Positions 7,202-15,242 of a stretch of DNA of 28,644 bases are shown piece after piece. The position numbers and the translations under genes were made by a program. The DNA is from a virus. Numbering within the stretch: position 1 is the stretch's first letter; every line of letters starts with the position of its first letter. Below the pieces are notes generated by a model. It was not told where the DNA came from. It did no database searches and was given only the letters and a program-made list of their open reading frames with translations. Where the stretch lies: IMG/VR virus record IMGVR_UViG_3300046467_002804, positions 1 through 28,644 of that record; one strand, 5' to 3'.

Positions 7202-9621
7202 TGGCAGCTTTCGCATGATTCATCCAGTACATCACAAGCGGCTGGCTGCATGGTTGATTTCTCAATTTCACTTGCGCTTTTATTTCTTAGGTAGTAGGTG
7301 CTTTTCAGACCTCTATCCCTAGCATGCATGTATATGTCGTTCAAGTATTTTAGTGAGTTCTGTTTGTTGAATAGATTTAATGATTGTCCCATGTCTATCC
7401 ACTTTTGTCTAGCGGCAGCGCAGTCTATTAGCTTGAATTGGTCGTGGTCGAAGGCTGTTCTGTATTGTCGTTTTAGTTCTTCTGGGAGTTCTCCGTTGAG
7501 CCTCATTACATCTCCGTCTACGGATTTTATTGCTTCTACTAATGACATATTCCATACTCCTAGCATCTTGCATTCATTGACGAACCACTCGTTTGTTATT
7601 AGTAGGTTTCCGCTGGCGTTTTCGTAGGCAAAAAGAACAGAAAAATCGGGCTCGATAGAAGGAGAACAACCTTGGATATAAGAAATAGTAGCAGTAGGAG
7701 CAATAGCCATAGTGTTGCTATTACGCATGCCGTGATCTTGTACGTGTTTACGAAGGATTTTCCAATCGAGTTCAGGAACATATTTTTTACCTCTATGTAT
7801 AATAGGTTTTTCTCCTAAATATTCCATCAATTCTCTATAAGTATCAATAGGGAAGACTCCCTTGCTCCATAGGGAGCCTTCGTAGCTTCCGTATTCCTTT
7901 TTTTCTTTGGCTAGTTTGCTAGAATTCAAAATACAATTATACGATATGAACTCGTATAGTTCGTCTGAAAATTTTACTGCCTCATCGGAGGAGTAGTCTA
8001 ATTGATAAGAATGAAAAACGTCCGCCCACCCCATTGTCCCTGCACCGACAGGCCTATGGGACATATTTGCTTTCTCTGCTTCTTTTGTGGGGTAAAAATT
8101 TAAATCGATGACATTATCTAGCATCCTCATCTGGGTAGCTATGGTTTTTCCTAGCCGCCTGAAGTCCAGTTTTCCGTTTTCTTTCAAATGTTCTTTCAGG
8201 TTCACCGAGCTTAGATTGCATACTGCTGTTTCTCCGATTTCTATCTTTTCTCCTTCCTTATATTTCGAGGGTTTCGTATGCAGGAATATTTCTGTGCAAA
8301 GATTGGAACTATTAATGGTCCCTTTGTGCTTGTTTGAATAGCGAAAATTTGAATTATCTTTAAATGTCATCCATGGGTGCCCTGTTTCGAATAGGGTTCG
8401 TAACATTTTTTTCCAGAGTTCTTTTGCTTTTAAAATCTTAAAGTTTTTGATTACTCCTTCGTTTGCGAGTTTGCAATATTTCCCGTAAGCTTTGTTGAAG
8501 TCTTCTCCGCAAAGACCATGTAGATCACGGGTATCAGAAGGAGAAAATAGATACCAGTCGTCATTAGATCGAATTTTGCGAAAAAATAAATCAGGTATCC
8601 AGTTCGCTGTGTTGAGGTCGTGGCAGCGTCTTCTTTCTTCTCCGGTGTTTCTCTTTAAGTCTAAGAAATCTTCTATATCTAGATGCCACGGTTCGAGATA
8701 TGCGCATCCTGCTCCCGGTCGTTTCCCTCCTTGATTGACAGCTACGAGTAAATCATTGTATATTTTTAACCATGGAACTAATCCGCTTGATGTACCGTTT
8801 GTTCCTTTTATGTGGGAGCCTGACCCCCTAAAGTTAGAGACATCAAAGCCTAACCCGCCAGCAAATTTAGATTTTCTGGCTTCTTGCCAAGCGCCTTCGA
8901 ATATACCATCAATGCTGTCATCGAAAGTATTGAGATAACAAGAACTAAGCTGACTACGAACACTCCCGCTATTAAAAAGAGTGGGCGTAGAAGGGCAAAC
9001 CATAAATGTAGAAATTGCTTCATAGAATTCAATTGCCTTTTTTTCTTTGTTTTTTTCGTTTAGAGAAAGACCCATAGCGATCCTCATCCAAAAGGATTGC
9101 GGCGACTCTAGCCTCCTCTTATTTATATTATGAAAGTATCTATCATATAAAATCTGTAAGCCAAGGTACTTGAATTTAAAGTCTCGGCTGAGGACAAGAG
9201 CTTCAGATAGTTCTTTGAGATTAAACCCTAAGAGCCTTTCGTCAAGTTGCTCTTCTCTGACCAAGAGTTTTATGTTTTTGACAAAGGATAATCTATATTG
9301 GTGATCGAACGCATCTTTATCTACGCTAATTCCGAATACTTCTTTATGTATGTTCCCGCACAGTAATCTAGCTGCAACATAGGAGTAATTAGGCTCCTTC
9401 TCTATCTTTGCTCTCGCGGACATTATGAGAGCTTTGTCAATTTCTTTGGTAGGAATTTTATCGTAAAATTGTACGTTTGCGTCGATTACAATTTCACTTG
9501 CAGAAACTCCTTCTAAATCCTGACATGATCTTTGCGCACATAGGTTGATCTTGTTGATGTCTAGGCTCTGAAGCTTTCCATTTCTTTTCTTTACTTTGAA
9601 ATCCTCTTTTTCCTGTTTCAT
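7198..9621 (-). CDS. nrdA: Ribonucleoside-diphosphate reductase alpha subunit, class I
   Basis: 807 aa. Reduces NDPs to dNDPs. An N-terminal ATP-cone (about 8-98, starting KVKKRNGKLQSLDINKIN) suggests dATP/ATP activity control. Active-site residues are present: C228 in SSCYLNTFDD, N440/C442/E444 in SSNLCTEIF, C468 in AVCNLSS, the radical-path pair Y776-Y777, and the C-terminal redox pair C803/C806 (CESC). No intein or intron interrupts it. ATGA junctions join it to the FmdB-like gene upstream and the 67-aa gene downstream. Confidence 0.97.
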   Translation of the reverse strand: MKQEKEDFKVKKRNGKLQSLDINKINLCAQRSCQDLEGVSASEIVIDANVQFYDKIPTKEIDKALIMSARAKIEKEPNYSYVAARLLCGNIHKEVFGISVDKDAFDHQYRLSFVKNIKLLVREEQLDERLLGFNLKELSEALVLSRDFKFKYLGLQILYDRYFHNINKRRLESPQSFWMRIAMGLSLNEKNKEKKAIEFYEAISTFMVCPSTPTLFNSGSVRSQLSSCYLNTFDDSIDGIFEGAWQEARKSKFAGGLGFDVSNFRGSGSHIKGTNGTSSGLVPWLKIYNDLLVAVNQGGKRPGAGCAYLEPWHLDIEDFLDLKRNTGEERRRCHDLNTANWIPDLFFRKIRSNDDWYLFSPSDTRDLHGLCGEDFNKAYGKYCKLANEGVIKNFKILKAKELWKKMLRTLFETGHPWMTFKDNSNFRYSNKHKGTINSSNLCTEIFLHTKPSKYKEGEKIEIGETAVCNLSSVNLKEHLKENGKLDFRRLGKTIATQMRMLDNVIDLNFYPTKEAEKANMSHRPVGAGTMGWADVFHSYQLDYSSDEAVKFSDELYEFISYNCILNSSKLAKEKKEYGSYEGSLWSKGVFPIDTYRELMEYLGEKPIIHRGKKYVPELDWKILRKHVQDHGMRNSNTMAIAPTATISYIQGCSPSIEPDFSVLFAYENASGNLLITNEWFVNECKMLGVWNMSLVEAIKSVDGDVMRLNGELPEELKRQYRTAFDHDQFKLIDCAAARQKWIDMGQSLNLFNKQNSLKYLNDIYMHARDRGLKSTYYLRNKSASEIEKSTMQPAACDVLDESCESCQ

Positions 9622-9965
9622 TTGTTTGAGTCAGGGTGTTTTGTCCCTTTCCTTCCCTTCTCGTAGCTTTTGAAAAACTTTTCCTTTACTTTATCTTTGC
9701 CTTCTATTTGTTTTCTCTTCTCGCTGGCCTCTGCTGAGGCGTCCCAGAGTTCACCCATCGTCACATTTTTATCGTCAGTTTTCTTGAGGAAATCTTTTTT
9801 TGAGAAAGGGTCTATTGGTCTGGCGTTAATTGAGACATTAAATGGAAGGAAGACTCTATTCCACTCTAGCCCATTTTCATCAGAAAAGACATGCTTTTCT
9901 GAGATCCTTTGGAAAATTTCTCTAGTTTCTCCTGTCTCTCGGTTCTCGAAAATGTAAATCGGCAT
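9618..9965 (-). CDS. FmdB-like small protein lacking zinc cysteines
   Basis: 115 aa. It begins MPIYIFENRETGETREIFQR, the strand-turn start typical of FmdB-family putative regulatory proteins and of a small protein common in T4-like phages (recall). The usual CxxC pairs are absent. The C-terminal 45 residues are helical and very Lys/Glu-rich. It overlaps nrdA by 4 nt and follows the GT-B gene by 1 nt. Function unknown; the similarity is limited to the N-terminal 25-30 residues. Confidence 0.65.
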   Translation of the reverse strand: MPIYIFENRETGETREIFQRISEKHVFSDENGLEWNRVFLPFNVSINARPIDPFSKKDFLKKTDDKNVTMGELWDASAEASEKRKQIEGKDKVKEKFFKSYEKGRKGTKHPDSNK

Positions 9966-9966
9966 T

Positions 9967-11055
9967 TCATATATCTTCTAATTTTTTGAGCAATAAGTCC
10001 ATTGTTTTTTTTGTCGTAAATTTTTTTCTTAGTTTTTGCCCTTCTGTATTAATTTTATTTTTCTTTACTTTTTCGACAGTTCTCTCGCATGCTTCTATGA
10101 AGTTATCTTCGTTAAATTTAAAAATATTTCCTTGATTATACGGACTACCTTTCTTGAAGAAGACACCGTCATAAGCCTCCTCTTTTCCGTCAGGTTCAAT
10201 TAGTGTCGAATTTAAATTATTTGCCCAGCTTTTGTAGCCCGAACAATTAAGTATGATAGAGTGTTTTCCAAGAGCAACAGAGTGGAACTCTGGTAGCCCC
10301 CATCCTTCTCCGCCAGACATCCCTAGTATGATGTGGGCAGAATTTAGGTAGTCATTGTAGACATCGTTGGATGGCATGTAAGGAAGGAAGCTGACGTTAA
10401 AGTATCTTTTACCCTCTGTTACAAAATTTGCTATTTCTGAATTCTTCTCCTTGCTTAAAAAATTATTATAAATTGAACATTGTAAGGAGTACTTTCTATC
10501 GTTGCCGTATCTTTTCACCCATGATCTTATTGCCGGAAGGTGGTTTTTTCTTTTCTCAAATTTACCTGCTATGTTAAAAACAATTCTATCATCAGAAAAA
10601 TATTTTTTATTTATTTCTTTAAAATTATATTCATCAAATGGCAAAGGTAAAAAGCCGCAGTTTGCCCCAAACTGATTAAAAATATCAACACTATGTTCTG
10701 ACGAGAAGAGCAAGCTATTGTTCTTCGCGGTGTTCAACTCTGCCTTTGTCGGGGAATCAAGTTCGTAGAATGAAATTAAAATTTGTTTTTGGGAAAAAGA
10801 CTCCATGCCCCCGTTAAGGTGCCATAGCTTTATGATTGGCGTATCTCTGCTATGTGAAGAAAGTCCTTTCTCGAGGCATTTGCTCAGCCATTCAGGAAAC
10901 CCTGCTAATTGCTCGGCCTGACCGTTTAGGTCTATGCTTCCTCCAATAGGAAAAAGGCTAGGGGTAAATCCTCTCAAAAAAATTTCCTTGAGCAAGTTGA
11001 TTGAAACTTGCCCAAAGGAAACTTGATTTACGGGAACGTTTAGAGCGAAGTCCAT
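9967..11055 (-). CDS. GT-B fold glycosyltransferase, family 4-like
   Basis: 362 aa. The C-terminal domain starts near FNIAGKFEKRKN (160-171) and contains GGEGWGLPEFHSVALGKH (248-265), the GT4 signature whose Glu binds the donor sugar or phosphate. The N-terminal acceptor domain is divergent. It is cotranscribed with the 11062 gene upstream (6-nt gap) and the FmdB-like gene. Separated from the main left-hand glycosyltransferase cluster by the RNR block. Donor and acceptor unknown. Confidence 0.8.
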   Translation of the reverse strand: MDFALNVPVNQVSFGQVSINLLKEIFLRGFTPSLFPIGGSIDLNGQAEQLAGFPEWLSKCLEKGLSSHSRDTPIIKLWHLNGGMESFSQKQILISFYELDSPTKAELNTAKNNSLLFSSEHSVDIFNQFGANCGFLPLPFDEYNFKEINKKYFSDDRIVFNIAGKFEKRKNHLPAIRSWVKRYGNDRKYSLQCSIYNNFLSKEKNSEIANFVTEGKRYFNVSFLPYMPSNDVYNDYLNSAHIILGMSGGEGWGLPEFHSVALGKHSIILNCSGYKSWANNLNSTLIEPDGKEEAYDGVFFKKGSPYNQGNIFKFNEDNFIEACERTVEKVKKNKINTEGQKLRKKFTTKKTMDLLLKKLEDI

Positions 11056-11061
11056 TGCGAC

Positions 11062-11373
11062 TTACAATGTCTCTTCATTTTCCTCAACGGAAACTGAGAC
11101 TGGCTCAGCCACGGCTGCCTCTGCTCCAGTAACGGCAACGGCTGCCTCTGGGTTTTCGTTCCTATCTTTCGAGACGTAGATTCTGAAATCAGGAGTATTC
11201 TCGCCAGCTTTCTTTTGGCGATTAGAAAAAACGACGACTCGCATTTTCTTCTCCATACCTAGTTCATCAACCACGACATGACCCGATAGATAGCTTTGGT
11301 TTCTACCTTGCTTCTTCCAAAGGGCCCCGACTTCGCGATCTTTCCAATCGCTATTTTTGTTTGTTTCGTTCAT
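11062..11373 (-). CDS. Hypothetical protein with Ala/Val/Glu-rich tail
   Basis: 103 aa from the ATG at 11373. A GTG at 11394 in frame would add 7 residues but overlaps the -10 box, so it would be outside the transcript. The N-terminal part (DWKDREVGALWKKQGRNQ, then a strand-rich stretch including FRIYVSKDRN) looks like a small beta fold of the kind found in many phage orphan genes. The last 30 residues are low-complexity (AAVAVTGAEAAVAEPVSVSV). No cysteine-rich or catalytic motif is visible in the main body. Function unknown. Confidence 0.7.
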   Translation of the reverse strand: MNETNKNSDWKDREVGALWKKQGRNQSYLSGHVVVDELGMEKKMRVVVFSNRQKKAGENTPDFRIYVSKDRNENPEAAVAVTGAEAAVAEPVSVSVEENEETL

Positions 11374-11384
11374 CTTGGTGCAAG

Positions 11385-11411
11385 AGTATACCACCCTTGC
11401 TCGTTAGTCAA
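11385..11411 (-). promoter_or_regulatory. Sigma-70-type promoter, extended -10
   Basis: Minus strand TTGACT (11411-11406), 15-nt spacer, TGG-TATACT (-10 at 11390-11385), then 11 nt to the ATG at 11373. The predicted start of transcription leaves a leader of about 5 nt with no room for a normal ribosome binding site. Confidence 0.7.
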
Positions 11412-11420
11412 GAAGTTTTT

Positions 11421-12050
11421 TTAGGCAAAATCTTGGAAGCTAACCGGGGCTGTTTTGGCGTTCATTTTTCTTAGAAGGAATTTGCGACCCCTTGTGTGTA
11501 AATTTACTGCGGTCTGGGTGCTTACTCTAAGTTTTTTAGCTATTCTGGCCCAAGTGGGCTTCTCTTTATCTTTGGAAAAATATCTTAGTCTGTAGACTTT
11601 CAGTATTCTTTTATCTTTCATCTTGGCTAAGATTGATACTACATAATCAACATCATTTTTTATTTTATTTTTTTCTTCCATCTCTCGGGCGACAGCAGAG
11701 GCTGACGAAAAGGAATTTGCAGCAACTATGTCTAAGGTTGATTCCTCTAAGTAATTATAATTTTTGTAGGCATTTATGTGGTTTAGGCATGCATATCTAG
11801 TATGGTTCCCAAGCCATGTAGAAAATTTTGATTTACCGCAATCTTTATAGGACATTACGCTTTTGTAAAAGACAAAATTTATATCCTCGAGCATGTCTTC
11901 TTTGGGCGCTCCTACTTGTTTGAAAATCGGAATATATTTTTGACAGATTTTGTAAAAGAGCTTGGCATGATTTTCCATTAGCTTTTCAAAGCTTTTGCCG
12001 CAACCTTTCTCCTTGAAGTTGCTTATCAGTATCACGTCTTCTTCTTGCAT
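11421..12050 (-). CDS. Phage RNA polymerase sigma-like factor
   Basis: 209 aa. Resembles a divergent sigma-70 family factor. A region-2-like part runs about 50-95 (EDMLEDINFVFYKSV, then KFSTWLGNHTRYACLNHI). A region-4-like helix-turn-helix runs about 145-195 (PTWARIAKKLRVSTQTAVNL, RGRKFLLR). It probably redirects host RNA polymerase to phage promoters, like T4 gp55, though the sequence is not close to gp55. Its start lies 65 nt inside the 3' end of the dNMP kinase gene; the ATG at 11975 (M26) would remove the overlap but cut into region 2. A promoter for the next gene lies directly after its stop. Confidence 0.8.
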   Translation of the reverse strand: MQEEDVILISNFKEKGCGKSFEKLMENHAKLFYKICQKYIPIFKQVGAPKEDMLEDINFVFYKSVMSYKDCGKSKFSTWLGNHTRYACLNHINAYKNYNYLEESTLDIVAANSFSSASAVAREMEEKNKIKNDVDYVVSILAKMKDKRILKVYRLRYFSKDKEKPTWARIAKKLRVSTQTAVNLHTRGRKFLLRKMNAKTAPVSFQDFA

Positions 12051-12645
12051 TATCTTTACGCCAATTTAAAAAATTTATAATATATGGACGAAGTTTAGTC
12101 TTTATTTCTTCATGGTTGCTACTACTAAGATGCTCCCAGTTAACGGTGTAGTCGGCTGTGCCTTTAACTAGAGGGTCGTTCCTTCTCTCTTCGTCGTTTG
12201 GTGGGCTAGTGTACATAACGATTCCGTCTTTCGTTAATTTATATTTTTTTATATAAACTAAGGTTCCCTTTAGTTTTTCTTTTAGCCAGCTTACTTCATC
12301 ATTTGCATAGACGTTGTATCTAACGTCAGTGATGACGGCTGTCGTGTCGTCGTCCGCATCGCTTTCGTTTATGGCTCGAGTAAGTTTTTCTATCCAGTAT
12401 TGGCCTTCGCTTTCTCTTCTTTTTTGTGTGCCGTATTCGACGAGTATAGGCCGTATAGTCTTCTTCTCTTCTGGGGAGCAGTCAAAGACGTTGATGCCGT
12501 ATTCTTTTAGGATTCGACCCTTTAATACCTGCTTTAATGAATCGGCGAAAGAAAACTTTTTACATTTGATTTCTTTGCTTAGCAACTCAAAGAACAGGTC
12601 TTTACCCGAAGTCGCTAGCCCTGATAATCCGATAATATTTTTCAT
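11986..12645 (-). CDS. Deoxynucleoside monophosphate kinase (T4 gp1-like)
   Basis: 219 aa, a little shorter than T4 gp1 (241). Phosphorylates dNMPs to dNDPs from ATP. P-loop GLATSGKD at 9-16 (Lys15), the LEYGTQKRR-like segment VEYGTQKRRE near 69-78, and VITDVRYNVYANDE near 105-118, an acidic ITDVR motif usual in this family. The final 25 residues are very basic (ARRRRDTDKQ) and overlap the sigma gene in another frame. It starts in a TAATG junction with the upstream glycosyltransferase. Works with NrdAB and the dCMP deaminase in dNTP supply. Confidence 0.88.
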   Translation of the reverse strand: MKNIIGLSGLATSGKDLFFELLSKEIKCKKFSFADSLKQVLKGRILKEYGINVFDCSPEEKKTIRPILVEYGTQKRRESEGQYWIEKLTRAINESDADDDTTAVITDVRYNVYANDEVSWLKEKLKGTLVYIKKYKLTKDGIVMYTSPPNDEERRNDPLVKGTADYTVNWEHLSSSNHEEIKTKLRPYIINFLNWRKDNARRRRDTDKQLQGERLRQKL

Positions 12646-13403
12646 TACTTTGCAAAAACTTTTGAGATGTCTCCCTTGAATACGTGACTACCTATGTGGT
12701 TAAGTTTAATTTGGGGGTCCATTAATACTCTGCCTCCAATGTCTTTCCATCTTTCACAAAATGTGTGCCCTTCAGAATCATATTTACCGTCGCGAATACT
12801 TGTATCAAAAAGAGCGTAGGTACTATCTTCGAACTTTTTCGCAAGGCCATCGTCACTGTGTTTGTCGCAAATCCTTTTAGTTATTTCTTCGTTGACTTCG
12901 TATTTTAAGACTTTGTAGTGTTCGAACATTTTTTTAAATACCCCCTTTCTTATCATCATGAAGCCTGAGCCACCTTTATAAAGTTCAATGAAATAATCAT
13001 CAACAACTTTACAATTGCCCTCGTCATCAAGAATAGGGGAAACGGCGTATGATATCGGTAAATCTTTAAGGGGACAGGGGCCACATAGTATATCTTTATC
13101 GCTATGAAGCATACGAAGTACATCTGCCGGTTCAAATTCTGTATCTGAATCAATGAAAATTAAATGAGTTAGTTCATCTTGAGCCATGAATTCTGCAACC
13201 TGAGTATTTCTGGCTCGAGCAACGAGGCTCTCATTTGAAAGCAAAGAAACAGAACTTCTTATCTTAAAGGTCTGCAGTAGGCCAGCTAAACCCAAAAGAC
13301 TACTGCCAAACTGAGTTGTCATTAGCCCTCCGAAACACGGGGTAGCAATGTATAAGCCCTTATTTTTAAAATCTTCTGAGGATAATGTTTTTGTTGAACT
13401 CAT
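12645..13403 (-). CDS. GT-A fold glycosyltransferase of a phage/Anp1-like type
   Basis: 252 aa. Central GT-A signature HLIFIDSDTEFEPADV at 80-95, with the D85-S-D87 motif expected to hold the metal and nucleotide-sugar, followed by a GGSGFMMIRKGVF strand-turn and a late SEGHTFCERW / HIGSHVF pair. This motif order is usual in phage proteins annotated as glycosyltransferase. It begins with an ATGA overlap on the upstream gene and ends in TAATG with the kinase. Target unknown; DNA-base glucosylation cannot be excluded. Confidence 0.8.
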   Translation of the reverse strand: MSSTKTLSSEDFKNKGLYIATPCFGGLMTTQFGSSLLGLAGLLQTFKIRSSVSLLSNESLVARARNTQVAEFMAQDELTHLIFIDSDTEFEPADVLRMLHSDKDILCGPCPLKDLPISYAVSPILDDEGNCKVVDDYFIELYKGGSGFMMIRKGVFKKMFEHYKVLKYEVNEEITKRICDKHSDDGLAKKFEDSTYALFDTSIRDGKYDSEGHTFCERWKDIGGRVLMDPQIKLNHIGSHVFKGDISKVFAK

Positions 13404-14203
13404 TCTTCTTTAGAGTACTCTTGTAAGTATCCTTGGGAAAGGTATTTTTTATTAGGGTCGAATTCTTTTAGCCAATCCCATCCGGGCTCACCCTCTAGCA
13501 CCTTTTTGCCTTGGGTATATACTCCTATATGCTCCGTGAGTGCTGGATCCGCTCTTTTTCCTAGGATAGCGCAGTATTTTTCCGGGTACTTCCTTTTCAG
13601 GTTATCTATTATTACGGATTCTTGGGGGTTGTGCTTGTATTTTTCCTCTATTACCCACCTAGGATAAATGCATGGGTTAGCATTAAAATAATGTTGATGC
13701 AGTATCAAATTACACGACTCTTTTTCTCCGGTTGTGTCGTTGTTCGACTCAAATTCAATCTCTTTGCCTATCGAGCCATCTTCTACCTGTCCGATAAAAT
13801 CTTTTCCACCCTCGTACCAGACTTGACGTTTTAGGGCAATTTGATTTAACTGGACAGGACAAGAATCAAACATATTAATTAGGTTTTTTACTTTTATTTT
13901 TTGCCTAAATATAAAATCATCTTCTTGGTGCCAAATATAATCTACATCTTCAGGAACAAGATTCCAAGCCTCAGACCAAGTGGCGCTTTGTCCGAAGTTT
14001 TCCTTGTTTAGCACCATTTCATCTATGCCATGAACATTCTTTAAACTCCAAAAAAATGCCGTACTTCTATTTTTGGGATAATCATCTATAAATATTTTTT
14101 GCGTATCTAAGCCCGAAAAGTCGATGTATGTTTCGAAACTATCGAGAGTAGGTATCAAAAACTCTGGCCGGTTAGTGCTAAAAAATAAAATTGCAACCTT
14201 CAT
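13400..14203 (-). CDS. Glycosyltransferase-like protein (GT-A)
   Basis: 267 aa from the ATG at 14203; a TTG two codons earlier is in frame but less likely. The N-terminus KVAILFFSTNRPEFLIPTL has the GT2-type first strand and NRP turn. FGQSATWSEAWNL (about 74-86) and YIWHQEDDF (about 91-99) follow, where the acidic EDD is the probable metal site. First gene after the long non-coding leader at 14204-14669 and so the probable first cistron of the large leftward transcript. Donor and acceptor unknown. Confidence 0.75.
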   Translation of the reverse strand: MKVAILFFSTNRPEFLIPTLDSFETYIDFSGLDTQKIFIDDYPKNRSTAFFWSLKNVHGIDEMVLNKENFGQSATWSEAWNLVPEDVDYIWHQEDDFIFRQKIKVKNLINMFDSCPVQLNQIALKRQVWYEGGKDFIGQVEDGSIGKEIEFESNNDTTGEKESCNLILHQHYFNANPCIYPRWVIEEKYKHNPQESVIIDNLKRKYPEKYCAILGKRADPALTEHIGVYTQGKKVLEGEPGWDWLKEFDPNKKYLSQGYLQEYSKEE

Positions 14204-14241
14204 ACTCAAGACATATTGTTACCCATAGTCCTTCTTAATTC

Positions 14242-14284
14242 AACTGACTCTTAGCTTTAAGTTTTCCCCCTAAAAGGGATTAAG
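14242..14284 (-). repeat. Structured repeat, copy A
   Basis: Shares the 16-mer ACTGACTCTTAGCTTT (14243-14258, plus strand) with copy B. In RNA sense a UCCCU/GGGGA hairpin precedes the core, with 6 extra nt between hairpin and core compared with copy B. Confidence 0.65.
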
Positions 14285-14483
14285 CAATGGATGCCCTATT
14301 AAGAAAATGGTGTTTTTTCCTTCGTTTTACGCCTAAATACCCGCTTCAGTCCTTCGCCTTCCCTAGTTTATAGTCTCGGTTTTTCCCTGCCCCGTAGGGC
14401 TTTTAGGTGCAAACTCGGTAGCTCGCGAGCACTTAGGTTTATGTCTTTGTTTTTTTTAATTAAGCGGTGGGACTTGTTTTTTT

Positions 14484-14522
14484 GACTGACTCTTAGCTTT
14501 TCCCCTGTAAAGAGGATTTAAG
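14484..14522 (-). repeat. Structured repeat, copy B
   Basis: Identical 16-nt core at 14485-14500. In RNA sense the hairpin is UCCUC/GGGGA: two stem positions differ from copy A, but both versions still pair with G. The copies are about 242 nt apart. Confidence 0.65.
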
Positions 14523-14675
14523 TTTCTGGAGTTTTTCTGGTTTCTGACGCCGCGTGCTCCCGCAGTAACGTGTAGCTTATTGGGCTAACTTAACCAGCGC
14601 CTTTTTACGGGCTTTAGGTGTCTTCATTCGTTGTCACGCTGTTCACCGCTATTTAAAAGAACAATTATTAGGTCT

Positions 14676-14703
14676 AGTATACAAACCCTTGCGCGCAAGT
14701 CAA
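14676..14703 (-). promoter_or_regulatory. Strong sigma-70-type promoter for the leftward leader
   Basis: Minus strand TTGACT (14703-14698), 16-nt spacer with a GCGCGC-containing palindrome TTGCGCGCAA, then TATACT (14681-14676). Predicted transcription start near 14669, giving the long leader ahead of the gene at 14203. Confidence 0.75.
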
Positions 14704-14712
14704 TAAAAAAAA

Positions 14713-15150
14713 TTACGGCCCCGGATCCCCCTCGCTCATGTCCATGACCTTATCTATTTGTTCTTCGTAATGCTTTGCCACAATAGCGGCATTTCTAACG
14801 TCTCTTTCTCCTATGTTTTTAATGTCGCACCAGTCTTGTTTGTCGTCTATTTTCGTGCAAAACGTATTGACAACGGTTGAAATCATTACTGCTGTTTGGT
14901 AGCTGATAGTAACGTTCTGCTCGAATGACTCCATGTCCCTTGAAAGAATGTAATATTTTTTATCTTCGATTTCCTTACTTCTAACTAGCTCCATTTTCTC
15001 CAGCTCTTCTAGAGCGCAAAGGACTGTCGCCTTGTCTGCTTTTTGATTATCGCTGACAAGAACAATTTCTTTAAAGTTTTTTTCAATCTCGAAATGATCT
15101 TTTTTTTCATAGAAGGAAAGCAGTTTTTCAGTAGTTTCTAGAATGTTCAT
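14713..15150 (-). CDS. Hypothetical protein, possible winged-helix N-terminal domain
   Basis: 145 aa. The N-terminal half looks like a winged helix: helices to residue 30, KADKATVLCALEELEKMEL (about 37-55) as a possible recognition helix, then a hairpin VRSKEIEDKKYYIL (about 56-69). The C-terminal half is helical with two Cys and an acidic end SEGDPGP. A DNA-binding role is only suggested by shape. It is the first leftward gene at the divergence point, with a TATAAT box 7 nt from its ATG. No family recognised. Confidence 0.7.
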   Translation of the reverse strand: MNILETTEKLLSFYEKKDHFEIEKNFKEIVLVSDNQKADKATVLCALEELEKMELVRSKEIEDKKYYILSRDMESFEQNVTISYQTAVMISTVVNTFCTKIDDKQDWCDIKNIGERDVRNAAIVAKHYEEQIDKVMDMSEGDPGP

Positions 15151-15157
15151 TTAAAAT

Positions 15158-15163
15158 ATTATA
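15158..15163 (-). promoter_or_regulatory. -10 box 7 nt from the start codon
   Basis: Minus-strand TATAAT (15163-15158) then 7 nt to the ATG at 15150. No convincing -35 at 17 nt. Implies a leaderless or nearly leaderless message. Confidence 0.5.
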
Positions 15164-15194
15164 GTTTTTCAGGGGAGGAAAAGCTAAAAAAACC

Positions 15195-15223
15195 TTGACA
15201 GACTAGCAAGGATGAGCTACCCT
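15195..15223 (+). promoter_or_regulatory. Sigma-70-type promoter for the rightward genes
   Basis: TTGACA (15195-15200), 17-nt spacer, TACCCT (15218-15223). A Shine-Dalgarno AAGGAAAGG at 15228-15236 lies 6 nt before the ATG at 15243, so this is one of the few promoters here giving a normal leader. Confidence 0.55.
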
Positions 15224-15242
15224 AACTAAGGAAAGGTTAAAC

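Larger units (their letters stand above)
14204..14669 (-). ncRNA. Candidate structured non-coding RNA or long 5' leader
   Basis: About 466 nt lie between a strong minus-strand promoter (14676-14703) and the ATG at 14203, without a convincing gene. It carries two copies of a 16-nt identical core next to a small C/G hairpin, a GCTCGCGAGC palindrome (14421-14430), and a GCCC-TAC-GGGGC hairpin near 14388-14400. A 16-codon ORF (14627-14577, MKTPKARKKALVKLAQ, very basic) could be a leader peptide, but no ribosome binding site is visible. Most other genes here appear to have almost no leader, which makes this one stand out. Not a recognisable tmRNA, riboswitch or group I intron. Confidence 0.5.

Noticed and set aside
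8492-8734. Rightward ORFs inside nrdA (also 7298-7627, 8108-8341, 8735-8938)
   Set aside because: All lie antisense in the well-supported nrdA frame and have no family motifs.
11374-11394. GTG start at 11394 for the gene ending at 11062
   Set aside because: The GTG overlaps the -10 box of a good promoter, so it would not be in the transcript; the ATG at 11373 is downstream.
12645-14203. DNA-base hypermodification by the two GT-A enzymes together with the dNTP genes
   Set aside because: No hydroxymethylase or thymidylate-synthase-like gene is in the window, so a base-modification role is not supported over surface glycans.
14204-14669. tmRNA, riboswitch or group I intron in the long non-coding region
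   Set aside because: No tRNA-like T-arm or CCA end and no tag frame of the usual type. GAGACTATAAAC on the minus strand recalls a group I R element, but no matching S element or P3-P8 order follows, and the flanks are not a split gene.
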